Part shown: positions 36,213 through 44,618 of the stretch, piece by piece | Position numbering within the stretch: position 1 is the first letter of the stretch | Layout: each line of letters starts with the position of its first letter | Source of the DNA: Paenibacillus senegalimassiliensis | GTDB taxonomy: Bacteria; Bacillota; Bacilli; Paenibacillales; Paenibacillaceae | Direction of reading: 5' to 3' | Assembly: GCF_001486585.1 (NCBI RefSeq) | Contig: NZ_LN909045.1 | Span: 667,368-731,367 of the forward strand | DNA length: 64,000 bases | Notes under the pieces: generated by a model | Database searches by the model: none | What the model was told of the DNA's origin: nothing | What the model saw: only the letters and a program-made list of their open reading frames with translations | Program-made: the position numbers and the translations under genes

Positions 36213-37217
36213 TTATTCTTCAAGAAACACCAGGCCGATGAAATCATCGAACTCCAGGTTCCCGAAGTAGTGTTTGATGTCGAGGCCATCCAGTGCTTCC
36301 TTGACCGCAGTATCTTCGTATTTAATGCCTCTAAGCTTGTCCTCAATATCGGTAACGTCGCCCACGCCAAAGAAATCGCCATAAATCTTAATTTCCTGGA
36401 TATATCCATCCTTGATATTCATCCGCAAGTCGATGATGCCTACCGGGAATTTCTTGGCATGCTTCACGTTGCTTTCCGGAGACAATCCATAGTTCCAATC
36501 CCAATTCTTGTAGCGCTCTTGAGATATTTCATGAATTTTGCTCCAGTCCGCTTCGGTTAGCTTATACTGCGGAACGGCCTGCGGCTCCATGCCGAAGATG
36601 TGGCGCAGCAATTCGCTGCGGAACTCTTCAATGGTCATGCCTTGATCCAGAAAATCAACGATGTTAGCTACCCGGCTGCGGACCGATTTGGTGCTTTTGG
36701 ATTTGAATTTTTCTGGATTCGCATGAAGCGAGGCTTGTACATCCTCCAGATTCAGATTAAACATCAATGTGCCATGGCTGAACATCCGTCCACGGGTCGC
36801 AAATTGAGCGTTGCCGGAAATCTTCTGTTCGCCCACTTGAAGGTCGTTGCGTCCAGTCATTTCGGCATTCACGCCCAGAGATTTAAGCGCTTGAACAACG
36901 GGCTCGGTAAATTTGCGAAAATTATGAAAGGATTGTCCATCATCCTTGGTGATGAAGCTGAAATTCAGGTTGCCCAGGTCATGATACACAGCTCCCCCTC
37001 CGGACAGCCGACGCACAACCTGGATGCCATGCTCCTTGACATACTCCTGGTTAATCTCTTCAATCGTGTTCTGGTGCTTGCCAATAATGATGGATGGCGC
37101 ATTAATGTAGAACAACAGATAGCTGTCATCTTCCAGCGGTAAATGTCGCAGGGCGTACTCCTCAATGGCCAAATTGACGGACGCATCCGTAATTCCTTCG
37201 TTATCAATGAACAACAT
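36213..37217 (-). CDS. lplJ: Lipoate--protein ligase
   Basis: Attaches lipoate, by way of lipoyl-AMP, to the E2 and GcvH proteins of 2-oxoacid dehydrogenases and the glycine cleavage system. 334 aa. RRLSGGGAVYHDLGNLNFSF, the adenylate-binding Lys in KISGNAQ and the C-terminal accessory domain (about 250-334) match LplA/LplJ. The ATG at 37217 is preferred because AGGAGG directly abuts the in-frame ATG at 37226. The HAD gene follows 41 bp downstream on the same strand. Confidence 0.93.
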   Translation of the reverse strand: MLFIDNEGITDASVNLAIEEYALRHLPLEDDSYLLFYINAPSIIIGKHQNTIEEINQEYVKEHGIQVVRRLSGGGAVYHDLGNLNFSFITKDDGQSFHNFRKFTEPVVQALKSLGVNAEMTGRNDLQVGEQKISGNAQFATRGRMFSHGTLMFNLNLEDVQASLHANPEKFKSKSTKSVRSRVANIVDFLDQGMTIEEFRSELLRHIFGMEPQAVPQYKLTEADWSKIHEISQERYKNWDWNYGLSPESNVKHAKKFPVGIIDLRMNIKDGYIQEIKIYGDFFGVGDVTDIEDKLRGIKYEDTAVKEALDGLDIKHYFGNLEFDDFIGLVFLEE

Positions 37218-37348
37218 GGTTCTCATCCTCCTATTTGCACTTTCAAACCTGATAGGAAAGCTCCGATATGTAGATGTACTTGCTCACTCTTTATTGTAAA
37301 CCAAATGTCCCGGAAACCAAAGGGAAAAGGTCTGTTCAATTCCGGTTA

Positions 37349-37378
37349 TTGACGTGGGGGGACCGAAAACTCCATAAT
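37349..37378 (+). promoter_or_regulatory. Candidate sigma-A promoter for the cobD cluster
   Basis: TTGACG, an 18-bp spacer and CATAAT (5 of 6 in each box), 62 bp before the cobD start. No cobalamin riboswitch is visible between it and the gene. Confidence 0.6.
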
Positions 37379-37440
37379 GAGGGCATTGAAGCTTGCTGTG
37401 CGGCGCATGGCTGTATTTATAAATGGAAGAGGGATTCGTG

Positions 37441-38538
37441 ATGGATTTGGAAGTATACGGGCATGGGGGAGACTTGCTGACGGCTTCGGCTCGTTACGGG
37501 GTAGATGCGCGGCAGGTGACGGATTTCAGTGCAAATATTAATCCGCTGGGTCCACCTCCAGGGCTGCTGAAGAGGTTGGGGGAGGCGCTTACGGGCATTG
37601 TGCACTACCCGGACCCCGGTCATCGCAGATTTGTGGCTCTGTTAGCGGAGTGCCACCGGACGGAAGCGACCGGCATCGTTGTTGGCAATGGTGCAGCGGA
37701 GAATATGGCGCTGGCGTTACTAGGCCTGGCACCCGGCAAGGTAGGGATTGTGGAGCCTTGCTTCTCGGAATACCGTACCCTGGCTGAGCAGTTCGGTTGC
37801 CTCGTAATCTCGGTATATGGGGAAGCGGAGCGTCAATTCCGGGCCGAACCGGATGATATAGAGCGGCTGATTCGAGAGACGGATTTGATCTTCATCGGCC
37901 AGCCCAACAATCCGAACGGTGTGCAATATACGCTGGACGAGCTGCGGCAATTTGCTGCGGCCGGGGAGCAATATGGTACTTATGTGGTTATTGATGAGGC
38001 CTTTATTGATTTTATTCCTGCGGAGCAGCGTTGCACCTTGCTGGCAGAATTAACGACTTACCCACATCTGATTTTGATACGGTCGATGACCAAGTTTTAT
38101 GCGATTCCAGGCTTAAGATTGGGTTATGCGTTGGCGAGTCCCGAGGTAGCAGGCAAAATGCGGGCGGTCCAGGTCACCTGGAGCGTTAATTCATTGGCCT
38201 TGGTCGCCGGAGAATTTTGTCTGGGAGTCAGTCGGGACTATGAGCGAGCTACGCTGGCTCTCGTAGAGCAGCAGCGGGATTGGCTGCGCCGGGAGCTTAC
38301 AGAGTTAGACTGCTTGACTTGGCCAAGTCAAGCCAATTTCCTGCTGGTCCGATTGCCGGAGACCTGGACTGCCTCAAGGATGCAAGAAGCCTTGGGGCGG
38401 CGGTCGGTGCTGGTGCGTAGCTGTGCAATGTACGCTGGCTTGACGGAGCGGGATATGCGGATAGCGGTGAAGGAGGAAGCGGCTTGCCGCCGATTGATTG
38501 AGGAAATGAAGGAAGTCATGGGGGGAGCGGGATTATGA
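37441..38538 (+). CDS. cobD: Threonine-phosphate decarboxylase (cobalamin synthesis)
   Basis: PLP enzyme converting L-threonine-O-3-phosphate to (R)-1-amino-2-propanol phosphate, the linker of the nucleotide loop. 365 aa. YGHGGDLLTAS and DFSANINPLGPP at the N-terminus are diagnostic of CobD within the HisC-like aminotransferases. FIGQPNNPNG and the PLP Lys in RSMTKFYAIPGLRLGY are present. ATG 37441 has AGAGGG at 7 nt, whereas ATG 37423 lacks a site. It overlaps cbiZ by 4 bp. Confidence 0.92.
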   Translation: MDLEVYGHGGDLLTASARYGVDARQVTDFSANINPLGPPPGLLKRLGEALTGIVHYPDPGHRRFVALLAECHRTEATGIVVGNGAAENMALALLGLAPGKVGIVEPCFSEYRTLAEQFGCLVISVYGEAERQFRAEPDDIERLIRETDLIFIGQPNNPNGVQYTLDELRQFAAAGEQYGTYVVIDEAFIDFIPAEQRCTLLAELTTYPHLILIRSMTKFYAIPGLRLGYALASPEVAGKMRAVQVTWSVNSLALVAGEFCLGVSRDYERATLALVEQQRDWLRRELTELDCLTWPSQANFLLVRLPETWTASRMQEALGRRSVLVRSCAMYAGLTERDMRIAVKEEAACRRLIEEMKEVMGGAGL

Positions 38539-39266
38539 CGATACCATTTTTGGAAGCAGAGCCTGGGGCGGTGTATCACTCCCAGGTATGGCCGGGGCTG
38601 CGGCTGAGCTATGGTGAGCGGCATTTGCTGCTGGAGACTCCCGAGAAATTGGACGGGCTGGGTAGCGCCGTATTCGGCGGAGGGAGTGGAACGGTCAAAC
38701 GGATGACCAACATCTATGTGGACCGCTTCTACCGCTGCGATGATCCGGTACGGGATATTGCGGAGCTGCTGCGGGAATGGGGGTATCCCGCCGAGGGCAC
38801 GGCCGGACTATTGACGGCCGTTCAGCTTCGCCATGGGGCGGTAGCGGAGGAGCGCAGCGAGGACTTCGCCGTCTTCTGCTGCGCGACGGCGGGGGTGTCG
38901 AACGCTGCGCGCGCAGGCGTTCGGCGGACGACGTTCCCGGCCTCCTGGACGCCGGGAACGATTAATGTGCTGCTGGCCGTGGATGGACGGCTGACGCCGT
39001 CCGCGATGGTCAACGCCGTGATTACGGCGACCGAGGCCAAGACGGCCGCGTTGGGCGACCTCGGCGTGTGCGACGCCGAGAATGGGCTCCCGGCCACCGG
39101 CACCACGACCGATGCGGTCATGCTTGGCGTGAGTCAGCGGCCGGACTGGCCGCTCTTGCACGCCTATGCAGGCACCGCAACGGACCTGGGCGGCATGGTG
39201 GGCCGCCTGGTCTACGCCGCCGTGAGCGAATCGCTGCGCGTGGGCGCAGCGGGAGCGCACGGGTGA
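38535..39266 (+). CDS. cbiZ: Adenosylcobinamide amidohydrolase
   Basis: Cleaves the aminopropanol arm from adenosylcobinamide and pseudo-B12 to give adenosylcobyric acid, allowing corrinoid remodelling. 243 aa. VKRMTNIYVDRFYRCDD, CCATAGVSNAARAG, GTINVLLAVDGRLT, ATEAKTAAL and ATGTTTDAVMLG match the CbiZ family. It is coupled to cobD through ATGA. The 3' half is strikingly GC-rich compared with its neighbours, and its stop codon sits on the junction with the cbiB remnant. Confidence 0.9.
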   Translation: MTIPFLEAEPGAVYHSQVWPGLRLSYGERHLLLETPEKLDGLGSAVFGGGSGTVKRMTNIYVDRFYRCDDPVRDIAELLREWGYPAEGTAGLLTAVQLRHGAVAEERSEDFAVFCCATAGVSNAARAGVRRTTFPASWTPGTINVLLAVDGRLTPSAMVNAVITATEAKTAALGDLGVCDAENGLPATGTTTDAVMLGVSQRPDWPLLHAYAGTATDLGGMVGRLVYAAVSESLRVGAAGAHG

Positions 39267-39510
39267 TGGCTCGGGTCATCCCAGCCCGAACAGCGGCTTC
39301 CCGGAGGCAGCGGTGGCCGGGGCACTTGGAGTGCGGCTTGGCGGGGAGAACAGCTATCATGGCGTAACCTCGTTCCGGGCTTACATGGGCGACCAAACAA
39401 GAGAGCTTGAGCCGGAAGATGTGGAAAGAACGGCGAAGCTGATGTTTTGGGTAGCCAATGCACTAGTCATTCTGGGAACGCTGGCGCTGCTGGGCATGGA
39501 AATTCGCTAG
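39262..39510 (+). pseudogene. cbiB: C-terminal remnant of cbiB (adenosylcobinamide-phosphate synthase)
   Basis: In the frame that ends at 39510 the sequence reads HPSPNSGFPEAAVAGALG, then VRLGGENSYHG and a final hydrophobic helix (LMFWVANALVILGTLALLG). This is the characteristic C-terminus of CbiB, the membrane enzyme that joins aminopropanol phosphate to cobyric acid. The frame is closed by a stop at 39223-39225, so only about the last 80 residues survive, with no start codon suited to a full protein. The similarity starts right at the cbiZ stop, which suggests a deletion that removed the first three quarters of cbiB. Confidence 0.8.
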
Positions 39511-39742
39511 CACCCTCCAAACGGAGCTGAACAGAACACAATGATCTTAACGAGATAAACTGAGATAAAACGACCTAAACGACCTAAACGATCTAAACCG
39601 ACCTAAAACCAGCTAGTTAAGCTAAATGTGGTGAACTAGTTATCGGAGCTACTTTGAAGTTCTTCATCATCGAAGAAATTTTAAATTAACAGGAAAAAGT
39701 CCCGCTAATCAACGGATGATCTGGCATGGGACTCACTTTATA
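39511..39742. repeat. Intergenic short repeats
   Basis: Contains a short tandem array of GACCTAAAC-like 9-11-mers (39561-39608) and one copy of the dispersed dyad repeat (AATTAACAGGAAAAAGTCCC and flank, 39686-39710). I see no gene in it. Confidence 0.5.
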
Positions 39743-39922
39743 GAGGTTGTTCAAAAAGTCGTCTTCCCAGAACGAAGTTATTCGAGAAGTGGGTTCGACA
39801 TCGAATCTTGAATTCACCCGGGCCTTCCGGTGCTCACGTACCCACTACGTACGCTCCACTCCTCAGTCCCTAGCTTCATCCAACCTTCTCGGTCCTAGAA
39901 ATTCGACTTTTTGAACACGCAC
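39743..39922. mobile_element. MITE-like element
   Basis: About 180 bp with no coding capacity. The ends share the inverted motif TGTTCAAAAAGTCG (left 39748-39761, right 39904-39917 as CGACTTTTTGAACA). Candidate target duplications TTATA flank it at 39738-39742 and 39923-39927. It lies between two copies of the dispersed dyad repeat. I recall closely similar sequence as a common dispersed element in Paenibacillus genomes. Confidence 0.65.
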
Positions 39923-39986
39923 TTATAGGGAATATGTCATGCTAATATCCGTGAAATGAGGGGTTTGGAGCGAAAATAGGGGAAAT

Positions 39987-40009
39987 AGCGGGAGAATTTC
40001 CTGCTAATC
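39987..40009. repeat. Copy of the dispersed dyad repeat
   Basis: AGCGGGAGAATTTCCTGCTA and flank, an imperfect palindrome of the same family as the units at 2035-2223. Confidence 0.55.
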
Positions 40010-40064
40010 ATCAATTTTAAGATTATCCCCTCACGCACAATGTAAAAAAGAAGGAGGTGGAAAG

Positions 40065-40790
40065 ATGGTGGCAACGGTAGAATGGTGGCTGGTACGGCAT
40101 GGCGTGACTGCTTGGAACCACGAACGCCGATATCAGGGGCATAGCGATATTCCGTTATTAGCTGGAGCGGAAGCGGGGCTAGAGGGGCTCAAGCAGGAGT
40201 TGGGTGGAGTCGATTTTGCGGCAGTCTACGCCAGTGATCTGCGGCGTTGCCGGGAAACGCTGGCAACATCCCGGCCCGATTTAATTGATATCATGCAGCC
40301 GGACGTCCGCTTGCGGGAACTGAATTTCGGTCAATGGGAAGGCTGCACGTATGAGCAACTGAAAGATAACGACAATTACCGTTCCTGGATTGATCATCCT
40401 CAGACAGTGACCCCGCCTGGGGGAGAATCCTGGCAAGCCTTCGAGTCTAGGGTGATGGACCTGTACGCTGAACTTCTGACCATCTCTCAGACGTTGGTGT
40501 GGGCCGCGACAGGACGAGAGGCGGCAAAACCTGATTTAATGCCTGCCAGTCCTTTGCATTTGCCGCCAGACAGCCGGCGTCTCCATGAGTCTAATCCCGG
40601 CCCTTGGGCCCTCCCGGCTATCAAAGAAGACAAGTCTAAGGAGCCATTAATGAATCCTTCCGTGCGTCTATTAATAGTCACCCATGGCGGGGTAATTGCA
40701 AAGCTTAGCTCACTTGTCCATCCAGAGCTGGATTTTTGGGATACCCGGGTGGCACCCGGAGGCATCCAGCGACTTAGCCTTACACTATAG
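40065..40790 (+). CDS. cobC: Histidine phosphatase, probable alpha-ribazole phosphatase
   Basis: Phosphoglycerate-mutase-fold phosphatase (241 aa), probably CobC, which removes the phosphate of alpha-ribazole-5'-P or of cobalamin-5'-P. The phosphohistidine motif LVRHGVTAWN, ASDLRRCRETL, LRELNFGQWEG and the second catalytic His in LLIVTHGGVIAKL are intact. An insertion of about 60 residues (about 150-205), rich in Pro, Ser and Lys, separates the last two blocks; usual homologues are about 200 aa. AAGGAGGTG precedes the ATG. The assignment to B12 rests on its neighbours. Confidence 0.78.
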   Translation: MVATVEWWLVRHGVTAWNHERRYQGHSDIPLLAGAEAGLEGLKQELGGVDFAAVYASDLRRCRETLATSRPDLIDIMQPDVRLRELNFGQWEGCTYEQLKDNDNYRSWIDHPQTVTPPGGESWQAFESRVMDLYAELLTISQTLVWAATGREAAKPDLMPASPLHLPPDSRRLHESNPGPWALPAIKEDKSKEPLMNPSVRLLIVTHGGVIAKLSSLVHPELDFWDTRVAPGGIQRLSLTL

Positions 40791-40927
40791 AAAAGTAGTG
40801 AATAAGTGGGCGGAGTACCGAAGCGTGATGAACAAGTTACCACCAAGCTCCGACACTTTGACTTGCATAGGTATACGGCTAGGGTACAATCCGAATATCT
40901 ATGAAAGTGTAAAGCAACAGAATAACG
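40791..40927. other. Short gene-free stretch
   Basis: Lies between cobC and the truncated anti-sigma-like remnant. No protein family, hairpin terminator or well-spaced promoter is visible; it may be decayed 3' sequence of that remnant. Confidence 0.4.
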
Positions 40928-41131
40928 AGATATGTTCTTGACGGCTTCGGCCTGAGCCAGTTTGCGTTCAGCGTGATTGCCGGACAACTCTCCGGCCATG
41001 GCTTGTAGCTCAACTTGGCATTCCCCACAATCGGCTCGATGTTCCTCGATCAGAGCCTTGCTATCCCCGCTGCATATCCCATCTTGATACAAGGGTAGCA
41101 AGTCTCGGATGACCTCACATGATACTTTCAT
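40928..41131 (-). pseudogene. Truncated zinc-finger anti-sigma-like protein
   Basis: From the ATG at 41131 the first 68 codons encode an N-terminal domain of the zf-HC2 / anti-sigma-like type: KVSCEVIRDLLPLYQDGICS, then an HRADCGECQ zinc-binding H-C-C cluster and AEAVKNIS. Intact relatives continue with a basic stretch, one or more membrane helices and an exported domain. Here the family-like sequence stops abruptly and the open frame runs on into antisense cobC. There is room for only about 140 bp before cobC, so the gene is a 5' remnant. Confidence 0.65.
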
Positions 41132-41302
41132 TTCATCGCCTTCTGGCCCAGTTATTGTTCTTTCCCACAACTCACCCATTTGCAAGAAGAGCCATTCGCC
41201 AAACACTCTTAAGGTAAATACTTCCTTCTATTGCGTGCTCAATTGCTTTGACAAGAACATACGTTCGCAATATAATTACAGACATAAGGGAGGATAACGG
41301 GA

Positions 41303-42625
41303 ATGGACGTATATGACAAGCTGACGATACTAGCCGATTCGGCCAAATATGATGCCTCTTGCTCTTCCAGCGGGGTGGAACGGGGTGGAGGAAATGGAGG
41401 TTCCGCAGGCAATACGGTGGCTTCGGGAATTTGCCACAGCTTCGCGGCGGACGGACGATGTATTTCCTTGTTGAAGGTATTGCTGACTAACGGCTGCATT
41501 TATGATTGCAAATATTGCGTTAACCGCAGGTCTAATGATACACAGCGGGCCATGTTTACCCCTGAGGAGTTGGCGGAACTGACGATGAACTTCTATCGTC
41601 GCAACTATATCGAAGGGTTGTTTTTAAGCTCAGGCATTATGCGAAATCCGGATTATACCACAGAGCAGTTAATTCGGGTGCTGGAGCTGTTGCGGAGGAC
41701 TTACCATTTTCGTGGATATATACATGTTAAGGCGATTCCAGGGGCTGATCCGGCGTTGATCTCCCGGCTTGGCCTGCTCGCAGACCGGATGAGTGTGAAT
41801 ATTGAGTTACCCTCTCAGGATAGCTTGCTCCGGCTCGCACCTGATAAGAATAAGACGGATATCCTGGGGCCGATGACAGCTATACGCCAGGGAATTCGTG
41901 AGAATAGTACGGATGTGGTCAAATACCGTCATGCCCCTCGTTTTGTGCCCGGCGGGCAAAGCACGCAGATGATTGTTGGAGCGACCCCGGATAGCGATTT
42001 GAGCATTCTGAAGCTGACCGAGGCGTTATATAGGAACTATGAGTTGAAGCGGGTTTATTATTCTGCTTATACCCCGGTAGCCGAGCATGTCCTGTTGCCG
42101 TCCATCGACAGCAAGCCCCCGTTGCTCCGTGAGCACCGCTTGTATCAGGCAGATTGGCTGCTGCGTTTCTACGGCTTTGAAGCCAAGGAACTGCTTGACG
42201 AGAGCACGCCGAACTTCAACCTGATGATGGACCCCAAGTGTCATTGGGCGATTCGGCATATCGAGCATTTTCCGGTGGAGGTGAACAGGGCGACTTACGA
42301 CACCTTGCTGCGGGTACCTGGCATTGGCGTACGAAGCGCCAAGCGAATTATGGCCGCGCGCCGAACGGGCAGCCTGGATTTTCACGGGTTGAAGAAGCTG
42401 GGTGTGGTGTTGAAGCGGGCCCAATATTTCATTACGTGCTCAGGTCGGCGACTGGAAGGACTCAAGGTGAACGAGAGCACCATCCTAAGATCGCTGCTGT
42501 CCGGTAAGGAAATTGACATGTATCTGCCCCGGCAGAAGGTAGAGCAACTCACTCTATTTAATGAAACAGATCTGGCAAATACAAGCTCGGCGGGAAGGGA
42601 ACCAACACCATGGCTGCTTGGCTGA
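41303..42625 (+). CDS. Putative DNA modification/repair radical SAM protein (TIGR03916-like)
   Basis: 440-aa radical SAM protein of the group usually linked to uracil-DNA-glycosylase-type genes. The 4Fe-4S cluster motif is CIYDCKYC in LTNGCIYDCKYCVNRRSN. FLSSGIMRNPDYT, YIHVKAIPGA and a C-terminal helix-hairpin-helix DNA-binding segment (LLRVPGIGVRSAKRIMAAR) follow. The HhH region supports action on DNA. GGGAGGATAACGGGA precedes the ATG. It overlaps the next gene by 16 bp, so the two are translated together. The reaction is not known. Confidence 0.9.
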   Translation: MDVYDKLTILADSAKYDASCSSSGVERGGGNGGSAGNTVASGICHSFAADGRCISLLKVLLTNGCIYDCKYCVNRRSNDTQRAMFTPEELAELTMNFYRRNYIEGLFLSSGIMRNPDYTTEQLIRVLELLRRTYHFRGYIHVKAIPGADPALISRLGLLADRMSVNIELPSQDSLLRLAPDKNKTDILGPMTAIRQGIRENSTDVVKYRHAPRFVPGGQSTQMIVGATPDSDLSILKLTEALYRNYELKRVYYSAYTPVAEHVLLPSIDSKPPLLREHRLYQADWLLRFYGFEAKELLDESTPNFNLMMDPKCHWAIRHIEHFPVEVNRATYDTLLRVPGIGVRSAKRIMAARRTGSLDFHGLKKLGVVLKRAQYFITCSGRRLEGLKVNESTILRSLLSGKEIDMYLPRQKVEQLTLFNETDLANTSSAGREPTPWLLG

Positions 42626-43476
42626 CGGAAGCGGCGTACGGCTATGATGGTAGCTTTGACGGCTTGCTTAGCTGCGTGTTTGATAGCTTTGAACGGAAGG
42701 AGGAGTTAGTTGATCTCCGTTCGGATGCTGATCCGCAGTATACGTTGTTTCAAACCCGGTTTGTCGAGACCTCTGAGGAGAAGGCGGCAAGAGTCTACAA
42801 GGGAATTGGCCAGAAGATATCCCCGGCGGCTCAGGAACTGGTACGGCGAGGCTTCTTGACTTGTGACCCACAGAAGGACTTGTTGATTTACCGCTTCTTG
42901 CGATTAGGCTTTGCCAAGGGGAGCGCAGTGATGGGCATGCTGACTGATCATACGGTGTATCGACTGAACAAAGCGGTGCGCCATTTAAATACGGAGACCC
43001 ATGCTTTGACGGGATTTGTCCGCTTTTCGGTGTATGATGAGGTGCTTGTCTCCGTGATTGAACCCAAAAATTACGTTCTCCCGCTGTTAGCCCCTCATTT
43101 CTGTGACCGTTACAGTCAGGAAATGTTTCTGATTCACGATAAGACGCATGGACAAGCGCTGGTGCATCGTCCAATGCAGGGAGGAACTTGGCTTACCGAG
43201 CTTATGGAGCTTGATGAGCTGACCTTGCCCGCTGCCGGGGAAGAGGAACAGCTATACCGCCGTTTGTGGAAGCAGTTCTACAATACAGTCGCGATTCAGG
43301 AACGCTTGAATCCTCGCGGACAAATGTCGCATATGCCCAAGAGATACTGGCGACAATTAACGGAAATGCAGGAATTAGAGCAGACTGCTGGTCAGGAGAG
43401 CAATCTCTTGTTTCAGCCTAGTAAATCAAAGCAGTTGCCCGGTGATTCGAACAAGATAAGTAAAGTTGCTGATTGA
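42610..43476 (+). CDS. TIGR03915-type putative DNA metabolism protein
   Basis: 288-aa protein always found with the preceding radical SAM family; function unknown. The opening YGYDGSFDGLLSCVFDSFE, FLRLGFAKGSAVMGMLTDHTVYRLNKAV, then LTGFVRFSVYDEVLVSVIEPKN and RLWKQFYNTVAIQERLNP are typical (DUF4130-like C-terminal part). In some bacteria this protein is fused or adjacent to a uracil-DNA-glycosylase domain; no such domain is encoded here. The start lies inside the radical SAM gene. Confidence 0.87.
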   Translation: MAAWLTEAAYGYDGSFDGLLSCVFDSFERKEELVDLRSDADPQYTLFQTRFVETSEEKAARVYKGIGQKISPAAQELVRRGFLTCDPQKDLLIYRFLRLGFAKGSAVMGMLTDHTVYRLNKAVRHLNTETHALTGFVRFSVYDEVLVSVIEPKNYVLPLLAPHFCDRYSQEMFLIHDKTHGQALVHRPMQGGTWLTELMELDELTLPAAGEEEQLYRRLWKQFYNTVAIQERLNPRGQMSHMPKRYWRQLTEMQELEQTAGQESNLLFQPSKSKQLPGDSNKISKVAD

Positions 43477-43576
43477 GTTGCAATTTGAAATCAATGCGTT
43501 ACGAAGTAACCTTCTGCTTAGAGACGAAAGCAGCGAGACAAGGCAGTCTGTTAGGTGCAACAGTGAAAGTGAAATC

Positions 43577-43585
43577 TGATACAAT
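43577..43585 (+). promoter_or_regulatory. Candidate extended -10 promoter
   Basis: TGATACAAT fits the TGn-TAnAAT extended -10 form, about 70 bp before the methyltransferase gene. No good -35 box is visible. Confidence 0.35.
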
Positions 43586-43656
43586 GGAGGTGATCCGGTG
43601 ATCAGATAGGGAATTCCGGAAGCCAAGCCATTGTTGCAGAGGGGAAGTCGTACAGC

Positions 43657-44610
43657 TTGAATTTGATTCAACAACAGGAGCCAGCTTATATCTATCCGTA
43701 TGTCAGCCATGAGAACGAGCGTGAGCTATGCCATATGGAACTTCGGGCACTCTTTGGTGATTTTAATGCAGAGATGCCTTATATCGTAAGTACGCGGCGG
43801 CTTGCGCCCAATCGTAGTCCATTCATCTCCTTGCGGCTGGATGTGCTGTTGGTCAGGGACAGCCTGGAGGGCCTCTTGGAACAGGTGGGGGAATTGTGCC
43901 TTGAGGGTTCAACGTTCAAGGTTGTATATCTGAAATGTGGGCTAAGCTGCACTTATGAGGAGCAGCGAGAGGCAGAGCGTCAGGTAGGTGGCCGCATACG
44001 GGGGAAAGCTGATATGAAAAATCCTGATGTGACCTTCGGCTTGCTCGCCAGGGAGGAAGGTTGGACGCTTGGCATTTGCCATGCAGCCGATCCGGTATGG
44101 CTCGCTCATAAGCATAAACCCCATAATTACTCCACAGGGCTCACTACGGTTACCGCCAGGGCATTGGTAAATATCGCATTACCTGATCCAGAAGGTCTGA
44201 AGGTTATTGATCCTTGTTGCGGCATGGGCAATGTGCTGATTGAAGCCTTATCCATGGGCGTGGATATCGTCGGTCGCGATATTAACCCGGTTGCGATACG
44301 TGGAGCCAGAAGTAATCTTCGCCATTTTGGTTACGATGATGCGGGTGTGGTTGCTATCCAGGATTTGAAGGAGCTTCAAGGAGAATACGCGGCGGCCATC
44401 GTCGATCTTCCGTATAATCTCTGTTCGGTGCTTCCACCAGAGGAGCGAAGACAGATGTTAGACAGTATCCGCCGAATTAGCCAGCGCGCTGTTATCGTCT
44501 CGACCGAGCCGTTGGAGGAAGAACTCATCGCTGCCGGGTTTGGCATAATAGATCGATGCGTGGCCATGAAGGGCAGGTTTGCGCGCCGTATCTGGCTGGT
44601 TCATCAATAG
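43657..44610 (+). CDS. TRM11/RlmL-like SAM-dependent nucleic-acid methyltransferase
   Basis: 317-aa putative methyltransferase. The C-terminal Rossmann domain has the SAM motif VIDPCCGMGNVLIEAL, an acidic GRDINPVAI loop and the catalytic IVDLPYN, a variant of the DPPY motif of N-methyltransferases. The N-terminal half may hold an RNA-binding, THUMP-like region. The likely substrate is tRNA or rRNA, but this is family inference. The start is TTG at 43657 after AGAGGGGAAG. Confidence 0.85.
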   Translation: MNLIQQQEPAYIYPYVSHENERELCHMELRALFGDFNAEMPYIVSTRRLAPNRSPFISLRLDVLLVRDSLEGLLEQVGELCLEGSTFKVVYLKCGLSCTYEEQREAERQVGGRIRGKADMKNPDVTFGLLAREEGWTLGICHAADPVWLAHKHKPHNYSTGLTTVTARALVNIALPDPEGLKVIDPCCGMGNVLIEALSMGVDIVGRDINPVAIRGARSNLRHFGYDDAGVVAIQDLKELQGEYAAAIVDLPYNLCSVLPPEERRQMLDSIRRISQRAVIVSTEPLEEELIAAGFGIIDRCVAMKGRFARRIWLVHQ

Positions 44611-44618
44611 GATGCAGG

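Noticed and set aside
39266-39367. 33-codon frame restarting at the cbiZ stop (TGATG)
   Set aside because: Out of frame with the cbiB remnant and without domain content; reinitiation is possible but gives no meaningful product.
39743-39922. Complete insertion sequence
   Set aside because: Too short and without a transposase frame; fits a MITE-like element instead.
40487-40927. Continuation of the minus-strand frame beyond the zinc-finger remnant
   Set aside because: From about 40927 onward the translation is no longer family-like and is mostly antisense to cobC; only the first 68 codons are supported.
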